The notes under the pieces are model-generated. The model worked only from the letters and a program-made list of their open reading frames with translations, made no database searches and had not been told where the DNA came from. Position numbers and translations under genes: made by a program. Source: Scylla paramamosain (taxonomy: Eukaryota; Arthropoda; Malacostraca; Decapoda; Portunidae). Taken from it: DNA of 64,000 bases. The DNA is taken from positions 17,329,767 through 17,393,766 of the forward strand of contig NC_087171.1 in NCBI RefSeq assembly GCF_035594125.1. Direction: 5' to 3'. Below are positions 48,768-63,885 of this stretch, piece by piece (within the stretch, counting starts at the first letter, position 1; each line of letters starts with the position of its first letter).

Positions 48768-50014
48768 CCCCCACCTCTTGATATTTTAGCCTACGTATTT
48801 GTTGAGACGGATATCACCAAGGATGGAATGATGAGATCTGTTGAACTCGCAGAGGCGATTGTGATTCCGAAATATTTGCACGTAACATGCGCGCTTCGCA
48901 ATGCCATCCAACACACCTGCTCTAACTATATAACTGTGTAACGAGGTTGTTGTTGACGAGCAGAATCTGAAGGAGGTAACGCTTCTTACAGACATGACAC
49001 TTGATGGAGCGAATCTCTGAGAATCTGTGGCATGAATTTCGCGACAGTTACCCGCACCCAGTCTGTCACATTTTAATTCTCCCAATTGCTGCATTAGATA
49101 ACCCCAAACATCTCCCACCATTTATAAAGTTCAGGCACTTTCCTCCTTTCTAGCTTATCAAAACATCAACACTGTCTATTCCCTTAGCTGCTGCAATGGA
49201 AGGTCAGGATAGATGCGCATTCTTGGCCCCCGTACCTTCTCCAGTAACAGGAATGAAACACAAAAGAACATACATTAGCAGACCTGGAAGTCTCTTTAAG
49301 GTGCTTTGTGACAGTCATACACCGTCCTATCTAAACTAAGATCGAAGACTCCTCCCCACCAGTCACTCCCTCCAGTAATGACTGAGAGGGAAGGAAGATC
49401 GGGCAGTATTAAAAACGTACTCGTAGCATAGAGATTGTTTTGCAGGAACGAGAGAAGAGGAATCGCATCCATAACCACTAAATGGTCATAACAAGCAACG
49501 TCAGCTTACCTGCATCAGTCTAAAAGGAAAAGATGTTTCATAATATTTTTCATTATCGATTAGCTTGTCCATGCACCTGTACCTCTTGCCATTTTCTTTC
49601 TTTATGGATTGTTTTGCGTCTCATTTTTGATGCTATGATGAAGGGAACAATTAAAGTACTAACTACATGTTGTTGTTGCTTGTCAGTGTGTGTATATGTG
49701 TGTGCGAGAGAAGATGTGTGTCAGGATCCTCTGCCTTGCACCGCGGACACTGACGAGGGTGGAAGGCGAGGCGGTGAGCCGGTGACTCACTGGGGGGAGG
49801 TTGGGGAGTACTGAGACTGAGACGCTAAGACCCACTCGCTTCTGCGTGGAGAGAGAAGAAAAGCATTTTTATGTTGTGCTTGCTGGAGGAGGAGAGTCGC
49901 TCACTTCTCAGTCCAGAATGTGAAGGAGAGGGAGAGGGAAGAGGGGAAATGGAGAGGGAAGGAAGGAAAGGAGAGAAAATGAGAGGGGGAAGGGAAGAAG
50001 AATAAAGAGTGAGA

Positions 50015-50015
<1 letters not shown>
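48768..50015. other. Unique sequence without a supported gene
   Basis: The minus frame at 48786-49121 is the longest repeat-free one here (112 codons) but has no recognised motif. 49900-50000 is purine-rich. Confidence 0.45.

Positions 50016-50086
<71 letters not shown>
50016..50086. repeat. (GT)n array, about 71 bp
   Basis: Perfect GT run. Confidence 0.98.
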
Positions 50087-50087
<1 letters not shown>

Positions 50088-50570
50088 CTCAATTGACATG
50101 GGGGCGGGCAGTGATGCTATTCTTGTCCACGCTCGCACATCGTGTCAGCCATTGTGAATTTCGGGACAAGCGGGACTGTTCTCAGCTCTCCTCACAAAAG
50201 TTTCTATCGCGTTTAGTATAAATTGATCTCTTTGCAATCTACGTAATCTTTGGCTGCTAAACCTACCTCCACCCTCGTGCCTTGTAAAGATTCTTGTTGA
50301 CGTCCCCTCCACGCGTATTGATTCCCCCCACCCCCTTTCCAATATTGCGCCCTACGAGATATGAGACAAAGAGAATCACGGGAGCTAATCTTTTGAGTGA
50401 GTGAGTGAATAAAAAACGAACGAGGAGTAAGAAAGGGGTTGGATGTGGGAACACCTGGCGGTAGGCGTGGCTGTGTTTTCATCTGATCGACCTCTTAATC
50501 CCCCAGGTTTAGCGGTTCCTTCCGTCAAATTTCAGGTGCTAACCATCAATATATATACTTAAAATTTCAT

Positions 50571-50740
50571 ACTGTGATGGTTGCCAAAACTGTAGAGATG
50601 ATTAGCATGGTTCTCAAGAGTATTTCTCCTCATAATAATGTAGAAATCTTGTTAATATGTCATTAAAACCGTAAACCCGTGTAACTTTAACTACAGCCTT
50701 TTAAAAGTGGTGGCGGTGCGGCGCAGAAGTGTTTCAGAAT
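50571..50740. mobile_element. Dispersed repeat, copy B of the 39444 family
   Basis: Collinear with 39480-39653 in the same orientation: GATGATTAGCATGGTTCTCA, ATGTAGAAATCTTGTTAAT and GCGCAGAAGTGTTTCAGAA match copy A with scattered changes and an 11-bp gap. The GGCCC terminal motif of copy A is absent, so this copy is truncated or worn at both ends. Confidence 0.7.
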
Positions 50741-50951
50741 CCTATATTTTAAATCACAATGAACACGCACATCAGCAGAGGCAACACCGAAAACTCGTGG
50801 GTGCAGGCGCTCAGGATATCACCGTCTTACAGGGTTTGGAGGCAAGGCAGCGATGTTACGTGATTCGGTTGTTGCATCTGAATAACACGCTTTTCCATTT
50901 CTTAATCTCCGCCTGATGAAGAAACAGAAGGGTATTCAAGGAAGGAGTCCC

Positions 50952-50953
<2 letters not shown>

Positions 50954-51041
<88 letters not shown>
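50954..51041. repeat. (GA)n array, about 88 bp
   Basis: Perfect GA run. Confidence 0.98.
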
Positions 51042-51043
<2 letters not shown>

Positions 51044-51394
51044 GCCTAGCCTCTCCTGACACACTTACGTCAGCCCCGCCACGTGTACAGGAAAAAAGCT
51101 TCTTAATTGGTTCTTAAGTCGCTTTATTCTCTTTTTCCTCTCCTCCACGTAACGAACATTTCGTCCCTTGATGTTAGGTAGGACTTATGATTAGCACACT
51201 GTTTGATGGGCGACCCTCTTATGTGAAGTATTTCCTAGTACAGTCGTTTACGAAAGTCGTGTGCCCTTTAAGCACTCACTCGTTCTTAAGACAGAATCAA
51301 CTTACGCCAGCTCATACGGGGAGGGAGGATGAAAAGAAGAGAGACACAGGTGAGGCAAGGGAGTGGGGGGCGAAAATCACAGGAGGCCGAAGGA

Positions 51395-51397
<3 letters not shown>

Positions 51398-51452
<55 letters not shown>
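51398..51452. repeat. (GT)n array, about 55 bp
   Basis: Perfect GT run. Confidence 0.98.
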
Positions 51453-51453
<1 letters not shown>

Positions 51454-51944
51454 TGAAAGTAGTGGAGGGTAAATAATGATACATATTATGATAGCAACAA
51501 GTGTGGTCATTTGGCGCCGGAATATAAAACTGCATGAAAATACTATTAATGTTAAAATCATAGGTAAAAGTAATGAAAAAAGATATAGTTCAAATTTAAA
51601 AGAATAAAAAAAACAAAAAAACTACAAACTTCAAATAATGCGTTCAAAATTTCCCCAATGAATGGTTAGCCAGAGAACTACATAAAATAAAGCTGATCAG
51701 TTGGTACTATAGTTTATTTAGCGTTAACTTGATCGACTAAGCTTGTCGTGGCTATGTCTGATATCAAACACTATGCATCACAAGCTTCACGTCTCAGCAC
51801 GCGAGTCTTGTTTGCTCGTGAAAGGCTTCCCTCATCCCAGCAGCTCGCCGCGCTCTGGGATATCGAGAACTAATTACATGACCAGCAGATGAATACGTCC
51901 TGTGTGCGTGTGCTTAACATATGAGTGTGCGTGTGTGCTTGGCA

Positions 51945-51949
51945 TGAGA

Positions 51950-52000
<51 letters not shown>

Positions 52001-52002
52001 AG

Positions 52003-52028
<26 letters not shown>
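51945..52028. repeat. (GA)n array with phase slips
   Basis: About 84 bp of GA, with GGAG and AAGG breaks near 51991 and 52001. Confidence 0.97.
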
Positions 52029-52033
<5 letters not shown>

Positions 52034-52756
52034 CTGAACGAGTGTCCGTATTAAGTAGCGCCACAGTCACTGTTTCATATCTGTGTACCTTCGGAAATGG
52101 GAGATGACTCGTGTTTCCTGCCTGAACGTTCCCGCGCCCCAAGCCAATAAATAAGGTGACTCAAAACACAAACGGTAATGAAGGCGGAGGGAGAAATGAT
52201 TACTGTTTCTGCCTCTGTGAATCAAATCAATTCGCGATATTCGATATTTTCTGTTGGGAAGCTCAGGGGTTTAGGATGCAAAGCTATCGGACATCAAATC
52301 AGATTTGGCTCTCGGTGTTGCATACCAATTTATTTCGCAAACTTCTATTGCATGAAGTTAAACGAATAATTGTTTATATCAATCTCATTAATTCCCTTTG
52401 ATAGCTTCGTTAATTATACAATTCACGTCATAGAGAACTTCTTTGTCACATGAGAGGATGTTTATTTACATTTTTTTTTCTCTGTCTCTCAAGAAGACGC
52501 TATCATCTTGAGTTTACCTTTATCTTGTCATCTAGAATGTTAAGAAGATAGTCATCCAGTGAGGCGGGTGAAGGCAGTGTCCATCCCAGCAGGCAGGAGC
52601 CCACACAACCACACTGTGCCCTTTGTGCCGTCCCGCCCGTGTGCGCCGCGGGAACTGTTGCCTCGTACGACCAATATCGGAGGGTCCCTAAATCAGATGT
52701 AGCCTTATACACACTAGAAAACAGAATCAGGCCCACAGGCAGATCCTCATGCATGT

Positions 52757-52758
<2 letters not shown>
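52029..52758. other. Unique sequence without a supported gene
   Basis: The 52560-52660 patch is GC-richer. Open frames here show no recognised domain or paired splice sites. Confidence 0.45.
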
Positions 52759-52964
<206 letters not shown>

Positions 52965-53281
52965 GCTGTTATGCAAACAAAATTGAGTGCAGCAGTATTC
53001 TTGGGCTCCTGTCAGGCCTCCCTTCCTCCAGACCTCCCAATTAAGCAGCAGTAGCGTTGGCGAGCACCAGATTTAGTTATCATTCACCAGGACAGATGGG
53101 CCGCTCCGGTAACAAGATCTTCAAATTGCATTGTAGGAATAGGTGATGTGAATATTTGCAGCCCTGTCACATAAGTCTGTCGTGTTTCATTGCCTTTAAA
53201 GTTATGTCACAACGCATTCATGAACCCTTTTTTTTTTTCTTTTTTTTCACAGGCAATGTTGTTGTAAGTCAGGAGTGGTAC

Positions 53282-53307
53282 AGTGGTGGTGGTGGTGGTG
53301 GTGGTGA

Positions 53308-53357
<50 letters not shown>

Positions 53358-53551
53358 ACAGTAGTAGTAGTTGTTGTAGAAGTAGTAGTAGAAGTAGCAG
53401 TTGTTGTTGTTGTAGAAGTAAAAGTAGTCGTAGTAGTTAGTCGTAGTAGTAATGGTGGTGGGTGGTGGTGGTCGTGGTAGTAGTAGTAGTAATAGTAGTA
53501 GTTGTTGGTGGTGGTGGTGGTTGTTCTTGTTGTTGTTGTTGTTGTTGGAGT
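53282..53551. repeat. Complex (GGT)n/(AGT)n/(GTT)n trinucleotide field
   Basis: GGT units, then AGT units with many GTT, GAA and GGT variants over about 230 bp, ending in GTT units (53528-53551). An acceptor-like T-rich CACAG at 53248-53252 precedes it but leads into no usable exon. Confidence 0.95.
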
Positions 53552-54469
53552 GGACCGTACTAATTGATGTTTACAAGAAGAACATCGCTGCGGCAAACTA
53601 CCACTTTCGGTTTTCATACGCTATCGTGTCTAACAAGAACTTGGGGGCTTCTGTCAAGAGTAGCGCGTAGTTGCTCAGAAGCTTCACCAAAGCAGAAGCA
53701 GGCGCCGCCTGGCTGGCAAGCTGATGCCTGTCACGTATTGATTCGGTCCCTTGCGTCCCCGAGGCATTTAGCTGCTCCGGCCACCGTCCCACTGCTCAGC
53801 CGTCTTCAACTTCAAAAATTAGAGCGTCCTTTCAATTCTTCCTACGAAACATTATAATTTAAGCAGCTTTGTTAGCATAGAGGATTCGTATTCCCAGTTA
53901 GAAATCTCGAAATTTTCAAGAAGAAACAGAACAAGCGACTTGGGGGAAAGCCGATATGCCTTCATTCATTAAAAAGTTCTTTCGATGACTTTTAGACAGA
54001 TGGAATGCGTAAAAAAACATGGGAATGTCTCCTTCATTATTTATAAGGTAGACAAGACCCGAGCAGCAAAGGTCGATCACAGAACTAAGTGACGGAGGAC
54101 GTCCCGGTGCGGGCAACTCGCCTCGTCAGAGTACTACTTCTGTTCCCGGGGCTCTTCAGGCACTGACACCTGATTTGCTCTTTCCTCCCGTGATGGTGTG
54201 CTGGTGGAGTGTGTGGAGAGCTAAATACTGATGGCTGATGCTGCGCCGGTCCTGTGTTGGCAATTTTTAGTCTCATCAAAGTAAGCGCCAAACTTAGATG
54301 TTGAGCTTAGTGATTATGTGACTTAGATGATGCCATAACTTTGTCACAGAAGGAAATATGTACGTGCAAGAAGCGAAAATAAGAAGCTTGGCACCTTTGA
54401 CACAAGCCTCTGCCATTTACGATCTGCGTTGCCGTAACCAGAGTAATAGTTTCATTATAAAGGACCGTT
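53552..54469. other. Unique sequence without a supported gene
   Basis: Frames at 53564-53857 and 53916-54291 lack recognised domains. The segment near 54300-54470 would correspond to the 3' flank of the LINE relic. Confidence 0.4.
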
Positions 54470-54773
54470 CATGTTGATACCACACTTCCTCATCAGCCTC
54501 TCTAAGTTCACTGCCGAAAAGTAAGACGTCCCGCAACCTTTTCTTCTCATCTGTGTTCGTTGCGCGTCTGTCTTCAGCCGCCACAGCAAAGGATCGTGTT
54601 TCATCCTTTCATCTAAAAGTAGTCCTCTTTCTGCCTCGCCTTCTTTTACCTTCCCAATGCCAAAATTTTGTTACTTTAATTGTCCATTTGTTATTTGCTC
54701 GGCGCATGACGTGTCCTGCCCATGTTCTCACAATACGGTACAAAATTATGGTAGTGTTCATGCAGCCATGAAA
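54470..54773 (-). pseudogene. LINE (non-LTR retrotransposon) ORF2 C-terminal relic
   Basis: Read on the minus strand from 54773, one frame gives TIILYRIVRTWAGHVMRRAN, then KWTIKVTKFWHWEGKRRRGR and KRTTFR, followed by a TGA at 54609-54611 and then KDETRSFAVAAEDRRA. This matches the well-known segment after the reverse transcriptase domain of arthropod LINEs: TDIIxRIxxLKWxWAGHVxR, a Trp-rich spacer, GKRxRGRPxxRWxDEIRxFAG. The stop sits where RW would be, so the copy is dead. The catalytic RT domain is not found upstream (54774-55105), where an A-rich run begins, so only the 3' end remains. Confidence 0.72.
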
Positions 54774-55105
54774 TTTTACGTTTTTTTTTTTTTCCTTCTC
54801 ATAAAGGCCGATACATTTTCATTACGCATAATTGCACATTAACCAAACACATAACGACGACACACACAAAAGGTCGTCCCTGATAAGCCCCAGAGACGTG
54901 GTTTCTCAATGGCTGCGTATACGGCGCACGAGCTCATCCATTGCATCTTTTTAGTAGTTTCCAATACTCCTTCGCATTGTGGGTCTGTGATCCGCATCAT
55001 CAGACATTTTGGCGTCTTGCCTCGACTACTTTTAAAGAAACAGGTCGCGGTGGAGGTTATTAGAGTTTCAAGAGTGTTCCCTAAGCTATCATAAAATTTT
55101 AACAA
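54774..55105. other. Unassigned open frame next to the LINE relic
   Basis: A minus-strand frame (54839-55105, 88 codons) has mixed composition with several Cys and Trp (for example KCLMMRITDPQCEGV). It is not explained by repeats but matches no RT or transposase motif I know. It may be another element fragment or chance. Confidence 0.25.
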
Positions 55106-56877
55106 GGACTTTCCATCATTACTTAGAATAACACTCTAAGAACACGACTAGTCATATTGAAAATAGTTCTGATGAAGAACCAAAGTACTAAAGAATACCG
55201 ACCTATGTTATTCCTAACCTGCGCCCCTTCTCCCAGTTTCCCCTTTTCTCCCATCAACGCCATTGCCTTCAGTGTACAAGTCGTTATGAGAATTGCTGCC
55301 TTTGGAATTGGAAACATTAACGAATAGAAAACCTCAAGTGAAATGGAGATAGGCACAGACAGATGGACAACCAGACTTATCAAGAATAAAAAAAAAAGGA
55401 CGAAAAAAACATGGAAACAGATCAAACGGAAAAGAAAGCGAAGAATAAACAGTAGCAGCGGAACTGGAGGAGCGGTAGAGAGGACGAGGAACGGGAAGAC
55501 AAAGGGAGGAGGAAGAGGAGGAGGAGGGGGAGGAGAAGAAGAAGCCAGCGAAGAGTAGAGATGAGAGTAGGCTTACTATAAGGAGGAGTAGGTGAAGGAG
55601 GAGGATGAGAGTAAAGAGCAGGAGTAGGCTTAGGAGAGGAGGACGAGAGGTTATGATATTTGCGAGTATGTGGGCTTGAGCTAATGGAGCAGAGAAAATT
55701 AACTTACCCAGGTAATTCACGGGAGACCTGCTGTCATGTATGTCTTCTTCCTCCTTCGCGTACACCCAACCTTTCCTTCCGTGTCACGCTGCTTTCTTTC
55801 CTCCTTTCCCTTTTGCTCCTCCGTGTCATTTTGTTCACTGGGTCTTCTTGAATTTGTATACCTTGCTCTCCACTCTTTCTTTCCTTCGTCCTTTTATTTC
55901 TTTATTCCTTCCATCCTGTCTAGTTTCTTGCTCCGTTCCTTATTTCCAGCTATGTCTCCTTGCTTTCGTGTGCCGCCGTCCACTTCTTTTCATCCCTTGT
56001 CTTTCGTTCCATTCATTGATGCTTCATTTCATGGTTTCTTCTTTTCTCCTTCATGTCTTTTCCTCCGCTGTCTTTCCTTGCCTTCGTGTGCCTCGCCTTC
56101 CACTCTTCCTTACATCTCTTGCCCTTCATCTTATTTCTTGTTCTCTGCTGTAGCAAGTGTTGGCCTTCCAGACAAATTTAGTGCGACAGCAACCGGCAGG
56201 GACAGAATGGCTGGCTGGTCTTTGCTGGGAGATTACTGGAAAAAAGAAAAGAAAAGTGTCCCTCCTCTAAACTAATGAACGAAAACAAATAAAAGATTCG
56301 ATTTGGCCGTGTAAAAGACGGCTATGCTTTATCGTTGTCGTGTGGTGTATTGTCTGTATGTTGTATGTAGAGCGCGTACCCGAATGCACAAAAACAGTAA
56401 TAAGATTTCAGCTAACTATCGTCACCACCAATGTCATGACGCCTGAGATGAATTAGATTAGGAAAGAAGAAAAAAAAATCTGAAAAAAGATAGATAAGTA
56501 TTACATCCATACCGAATTGCCTTCTTTTTATTTATTTATTTTTTTTTTTTACTCGTTCACAAAAACAATACATCCACACGGTATACCTCCACATTGTCCA
56601 GATATCTAACGTTTTTTTTTTTTTTCTCTCTTTTTCATTTAGGAGTGAGGCGAAGATGCAGTTTGTGTGAATAAGTATTTCATAAAGACCTCAAACCATC
56701 AGCCACCAGCACTCGTGTCTTGCATCACCTCCTCGTAACTTGCCACCGAGGAGCTTTGAAGATAATCTGGAGGCGTGTGGGAGTGGCCAGAAGTTTGTAC
56801 CGTCTGTGAAGTTTGCGGAGTGTGGGCTGCTGGAGTGTTTGTCACCGACACTCAGGAATGGATTAATAAATATGTGG

Positions 56878-56881
<4 letters not shown>
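55106..56881. other. Pyrimidine- and purine-biased unique sequence
   Basis: 55340-55660 is purine-rich (AGGAGG words) and 55736-56160 pyrimidine-rich. The long Phe/Ser/Leu/Pro frames at 55736-56275 reflect this bias. T-runs occur at 56535-56550 and 56611-56624. No gene is supported. Confidence 0.5.

Positions 56882-56930
<49 letters not shown>
56882..56930. repeat. (GA)n array, about 49 bp
   Basis: Perfect GA run. Confidence 0.97.
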
Positions 56931-56934
<4 letters not shown>

Positions 56935-57280
56935 TTTCTCATCTTTTCCTCATATTGCAAGTCAAGTTTCGAGTCTCATAAGGGATACCATCAGCTGACT
57001 GTCGATTCAAGAAGATTAAGTTTCCTTTCAAGTAGAAACGCGCCGGCGCTGTCACAAAACTGGGAGATGCGCCTAAATTTTCCACAACCGTCCTGTGTCC
57101 ACTAACTCATGTCACATCCTGCCTAATTTATGGATTAGTTCTATTACACATCCACTTCATTTCTGCAAGTATATAAATGTAACTCTGGAACTGATGTCAG
57201 AAACGTCACTATCTTTTTTTCTTCATGGTGAGTCCCTCGTTGTGTTGAAGGTAAAAGAGAAAGAAAAGCTGAAGAATGAA

Positions 57281-57285
<5 letters not shown>

Positions 57286-57321
<36 letters not shown>

Positions 57322-57333
57322 TCGCGCGCGCGC
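57286..57333. repeat. (GT)n followed by (CG)n
   Basis: GT run (57288-57318) followed after CCT by about 14 bp of alternating CG (57322-57335), the second GT-to-CG association after 30404-30530. Confidence 0.95.
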
Positions 57334-57567
57334 GCATCCTGTGCTGGTAAGGATTACAAAGTGAGGACAGAAACCATTAGAGACAACGAAAACTGTTATT
57401 AAGTATAGTCATTACCGTAAATTTGCAGTAGTGGGCGTGCGGGCGTGGGAGCAGCTGTGCCTCGCAGCCGGCACGGAGAGGAATAACGCAGGTGATTCTC
57501 TACAGCCTGTTGCGAATGAGTTATTCCTGGCAATTGTAATCCAGACACCATGAATGCCGAGGAAGCA

Positions 57568-57592
57568 TTTTTTTTTTTTTTTTTTTTTTTTT
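57568..57592. repeat. Poly(T) of about 24
   Basis: T homopolymer, no retroposon body recognised beside it. Confidence 0.94.

Positions 57593-60348
<2,756 letters not shown>

Positions 60349-60387
<39 letters not shown>
60349..60387. repeat. (CA)n array, about 39 bp
   Basis: Perfect CA run. Confidence 0.97.
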
Positions 60388-60388
<1 letters not shown>

Positions 60389-60833
60389 ATGCACTTGTGC
60401 GAGCTCCCTCAGCTACTCGCTCGGCTCCGTCAACCTGGCAGTATCAGTGTTACTCACGTTTCCACCGCGGCCTTCCACACTGGTGTAGTGGCCGCGGCGG
60501 TAACAGCCTCCCCTCAAGAGATGCAAATTTAATTTCTTCATTAATTACATTTCGTCACAGCAATGAATTCATAAGTACGTTAAACGAAGTGGATGAATTT
60601 TTAGTGAGGTGTTCTCTTAACTTAATTTTGAAGTAGAAGATGGAGAGGAAGATACGGGAAATATTTGATAAAGAAGGAAGAGAAGCATGAGGAAGAGGAG
60701 ATAAAGGAGCTCAGACATTTACGAGTAGCAAGTAACTGGAAGTCTCATGGTATAATGCACTGCTTTACAACAAGAAAAAGGGAGGAAAACGAGAAAGCTT
60801 TTCTATGCCAGCCGACGCTTCCTGAAAATTCAC

Positions 60834-60837
<4 letters not shown>

Positions 60838-60875
<38 letters not shown>
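60838..60875. repeat. (GA)n array, about 38 bp
   Basis: Perfect GA run. Confidence 0.97.
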
Positions 60876-60878
<3 letters not shown>

Positions 60879-62302
60879 CAAAAGAGCTTGAGTGGAATTT
60901 TTATTATACGCTTGGAATTTCTGCTTTGCTACATAAAATAAAAACTCTCCTTGCTACATTTTTTTTTTCAGGGTTGGAAGGGAAGGCCGAAAGTGTCTGA
61001 CTTAATTATTACGCTAAGCTGGAGAGATAAAGTGTGGCGGCAGAAAACAGGTGGCGTCACCACCCCAAAAAAGAGATTTCCAGCAAGTCAGTTCCCGAGA
61101 ATTTCTTTTATTGGAGTATTTCTTCTGAGGATTGTAGAAAGAGAAAACGGGAGTAGGAGAAATGAGAAGATAATGCGAAAAGGACGGAAAGAGGAACAGA
61201 TGCAGAGAGAAGAGAAAACAGTGGAAGAGAAATTAAAATATGAGAAAGAGAAATAGAGATAGAGATAGAGGAGAAAGTGAAGGAAGTGGAACTTGGGGGA
61301 AGAGAAATTAAATATAATAAGAAAAATAAAGAAAATAAGGGAATAAGGAGGAATGGTGGAAAATAAACGAAAATATGATGGAAAAGAGAAATGGAATAGA
61401 AGAAATGTTGAAGGAAGAAGAGACAAGAACGATAAAAACGAAAAAGGGAAAGCTGAGTATCAGTCCAGGGGAGGAGAACGAAGAGGAAATGATGAGTACG
61501 ACTAGCAAGTAAAGCAGAGACTCGCAGTAAGAATAAGCACCAGGAGGACTTGGGGTGCGATGTAAAAAGCGTCAGTTATCATTGATAGTCTCATTACACG
61601 GGGTGATGGAAATGAGAAGGAACGGAACGAGAATGGAAAATGAAGCTACGCGCGTGACTCTTTACTACATCGCGTTGAAAAAGAAAAACTATATTATTTA
61701 TAATTACAAAACGCGGTCACGTTTGCATACCGAAAAAAATATCACACAGTTTTAATCCCTTGCGTTTCCAGGTGAAGGTGCTTTTCCTTTCAAATAGGTT
61801 AATCATACCTTGCTCGTGGTGTGTTCTGCTGCACCTGTTGCACTGAGGCACCTGAGTTCGCTGCGATCCCACTGACGCGGAGGTACCCATGTGGAGCAAA
61901 TGGTTTATTGGACATGACTGTAATTGGGTTGATTATCTGAATTTAGTAAGAGAAAGTGGAGGAAGTGGAAGCCATCGGAGGAAGAGAACGAAAAAATAAT
62001 GCCTGAAACAATAATGAGGAAGGAAAAGACTGGAAAGAAGGAAGAAGAGAGACAGATAGAAAGAACAACGTAAGTATTCAATGTAAGAGAAAGTATTACG
62101 TATTGTTTTCATGTTTTCTCATCTTCCGGCCATCTTTCTATATTGATTTCACATTACTGCAACCTCATATGATCCTTTTATGTGTTGTTGATGTATGTTG
62201 CTCGTTTGTGTAGCGGCGGAAGAGGAGGAAAATCGTCTTATTTCATCGAGGAGCTCAAGACGTCGTTCAGAACCCATGTGTACAATATGTCGTTAGGCAA
62301 GC

Positions 62303-62304
<2 letters not shown>
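60876..62304. other. Unique sequence with a long purine-rich tract
   Basis: 61130-61510 is overwhelmingly A/G on the + strand, with AGATAGAG units at about 61254-61272. A good acceptor-like site ending at 60971 (T10CAG) opens into sequence with no donor in frame. No gene is supported. Confidence 0.5.

Positions 62305-62391
<87 letters not shown>
62305..62391. repeat. (CT)n array, about 87 bp
   Basis: Perfect CT run. Confidence 0.98.
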
Positions 62392-62393
<2 letters not shown>

Positions 62394-63020
62394 CCTCTCA
62401 AAAACTAGCTGTGCATCGCCGTGGATACACCAACAATCCCGCCATGTTAACGAAGACAAGCTGAATTAGATTTGGGCCGTGCTGTCTCTGAAATAGATTG
62501 CACTTAAGTGGATGACACCAAAATATTTTCCACTCCCCCCTCCATTTCTACTAACCCGATTTTATTTCCGCCGCGGAGCTTACTGAATCTTAACCCGAGT
62601 CTCCAGAGTAATGGGGAAATATTTACGGCTTGAGCGTATGATAAGACCAGTGGAGTGTCTCTTCGCTTATATAAGAGTTTTCTCCCTTACCTGCGCTGCC
62701 TTGTCCTGAGGGAATGCCTTAATGGGGGGCGGGGGAGAGTCAGAGACAGTTAAGTGTCCTCTGGGTTCTCGTGAGCCGCCTCGAGTCGCCTGTGCCTGTG
62801 AGATGTATTTTAGAACCTTATCTGTGGGATCTCGTTCTTATCCAGAGGCTCGTCCACCGTGGCCCTAGTGTTCGTCTCGCTCGTCTTCCCTCCAGCTGCA
62901 CCACTCATATATCTCGCCTGTTGTCTCCTCACCCTCGTCTTCCTGAACTTGTGTGTTGGTTCATTGCTTTGCCGCGTCTGCTTAGAAATTTATGAGATAT
63001 TAGGTTAGGTTAGAACAGAG

Positions 63021-63021
<1 letters not shown>
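62392..63021. other. Unique sequence; short TTAGG-like run at 63000
   Basis: 62640-62900 is GC-richer, without a supported exon. TTAGGTTAGGTTAG at 63001-63014 is two and a half units of the arthropod telomere motif. Confidence 0.5.

Positions 63022-63103
<82 letters not shown>
63022..63103. repeat. (GT)n array, about 82 bp
   Basis: Perfect GT run, eight bases after the TTAGG-like run. Confidence 0.98.
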
Positions 63104-63107
<4 letters not shown>

Positions 63108-63851
63108 GGTTGTAGCCACGAGGAGATCGATCAGAATCTCATTAGCATTCATCAGAATATCCTTCAGAATTGTTTGTTTTTGCTGGTTTTTATTCCCGTC
63201 CAGCTCACCACTGCCTCCATGCTGCGGCCCTTCCATCGTTACTCAGAAAATCCCTCTAAAAAAAAAAATGGCAGTGCAACACAAAAAAATCTTACAATTC
63301 TTTTTCCGTTTTTGTATGTGGGGTGTGGGCGTCAGGGGGAAGGGTCGCCACGTATGTGCGTTCGTCACCATTGGAGCACACAGTTTTTTACCCCTTCTAG
63401 GCCTGTGATACTTGAAAGCTTCACGCAACACCCAAAGTAATTACTAGAGAACGTCTGGGATGAGGTGGCAGCACCGTATGTGAGCTGGTAATTGATGCGG
63501 ATAGTGGGAGAAGAGTCACAGTAAACAGATGATTCTTATCGGTATAAATCGTCGAGAAATTCAGTAAGTCTCAGGAAATGAAGGGAAAGAACACGATTAA
63601 AATGTTAAAGATCCATGTCATTTCAGGCTGTGTTGGTGTCCGCTCGTTAAGATTGCGTGCTGTATATTATAGAACTTTGGATAGATCAGGTAGGTGTGTG
63701 GAGCGGCAAGTGTGTACCCGCTATCTTCGCGAACCCAAGCTTCCCTCGAGCATATACAATGGATGATAACGGAATAGAATCGTCTTCTGAGCATGCCATT
63801 ACCATAACTCGATATCACTGCTTACCAATATGCAAACGTTGTGAAGCCCCA

Positions 63852-63852
<1 letters not shown>
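63104..63852. other. Unique sequence without a supported gene
   Basis: A donor-like CAG|GTAGGT at 63689 lies in an open frame (63578-63766) but no acceptor or start is convincing. Confidence 0.4.

Positions 63853-63885
<33 letters not shown>

Noticed and set aside
53248..53275. Strong T-rich CACAG acceptor-like site followed by GTAAGT
   Set aside because: It would define an 11-bp exon next to a trinucleotide field. Most likely chance from the T-run.
55736..56275. 179-codon open frame on the + strand
   Set aside because: Phe/Ser/Leu/Pro-rich product explained by strand composition, with a second overlapping open frame. No motif is recognised.
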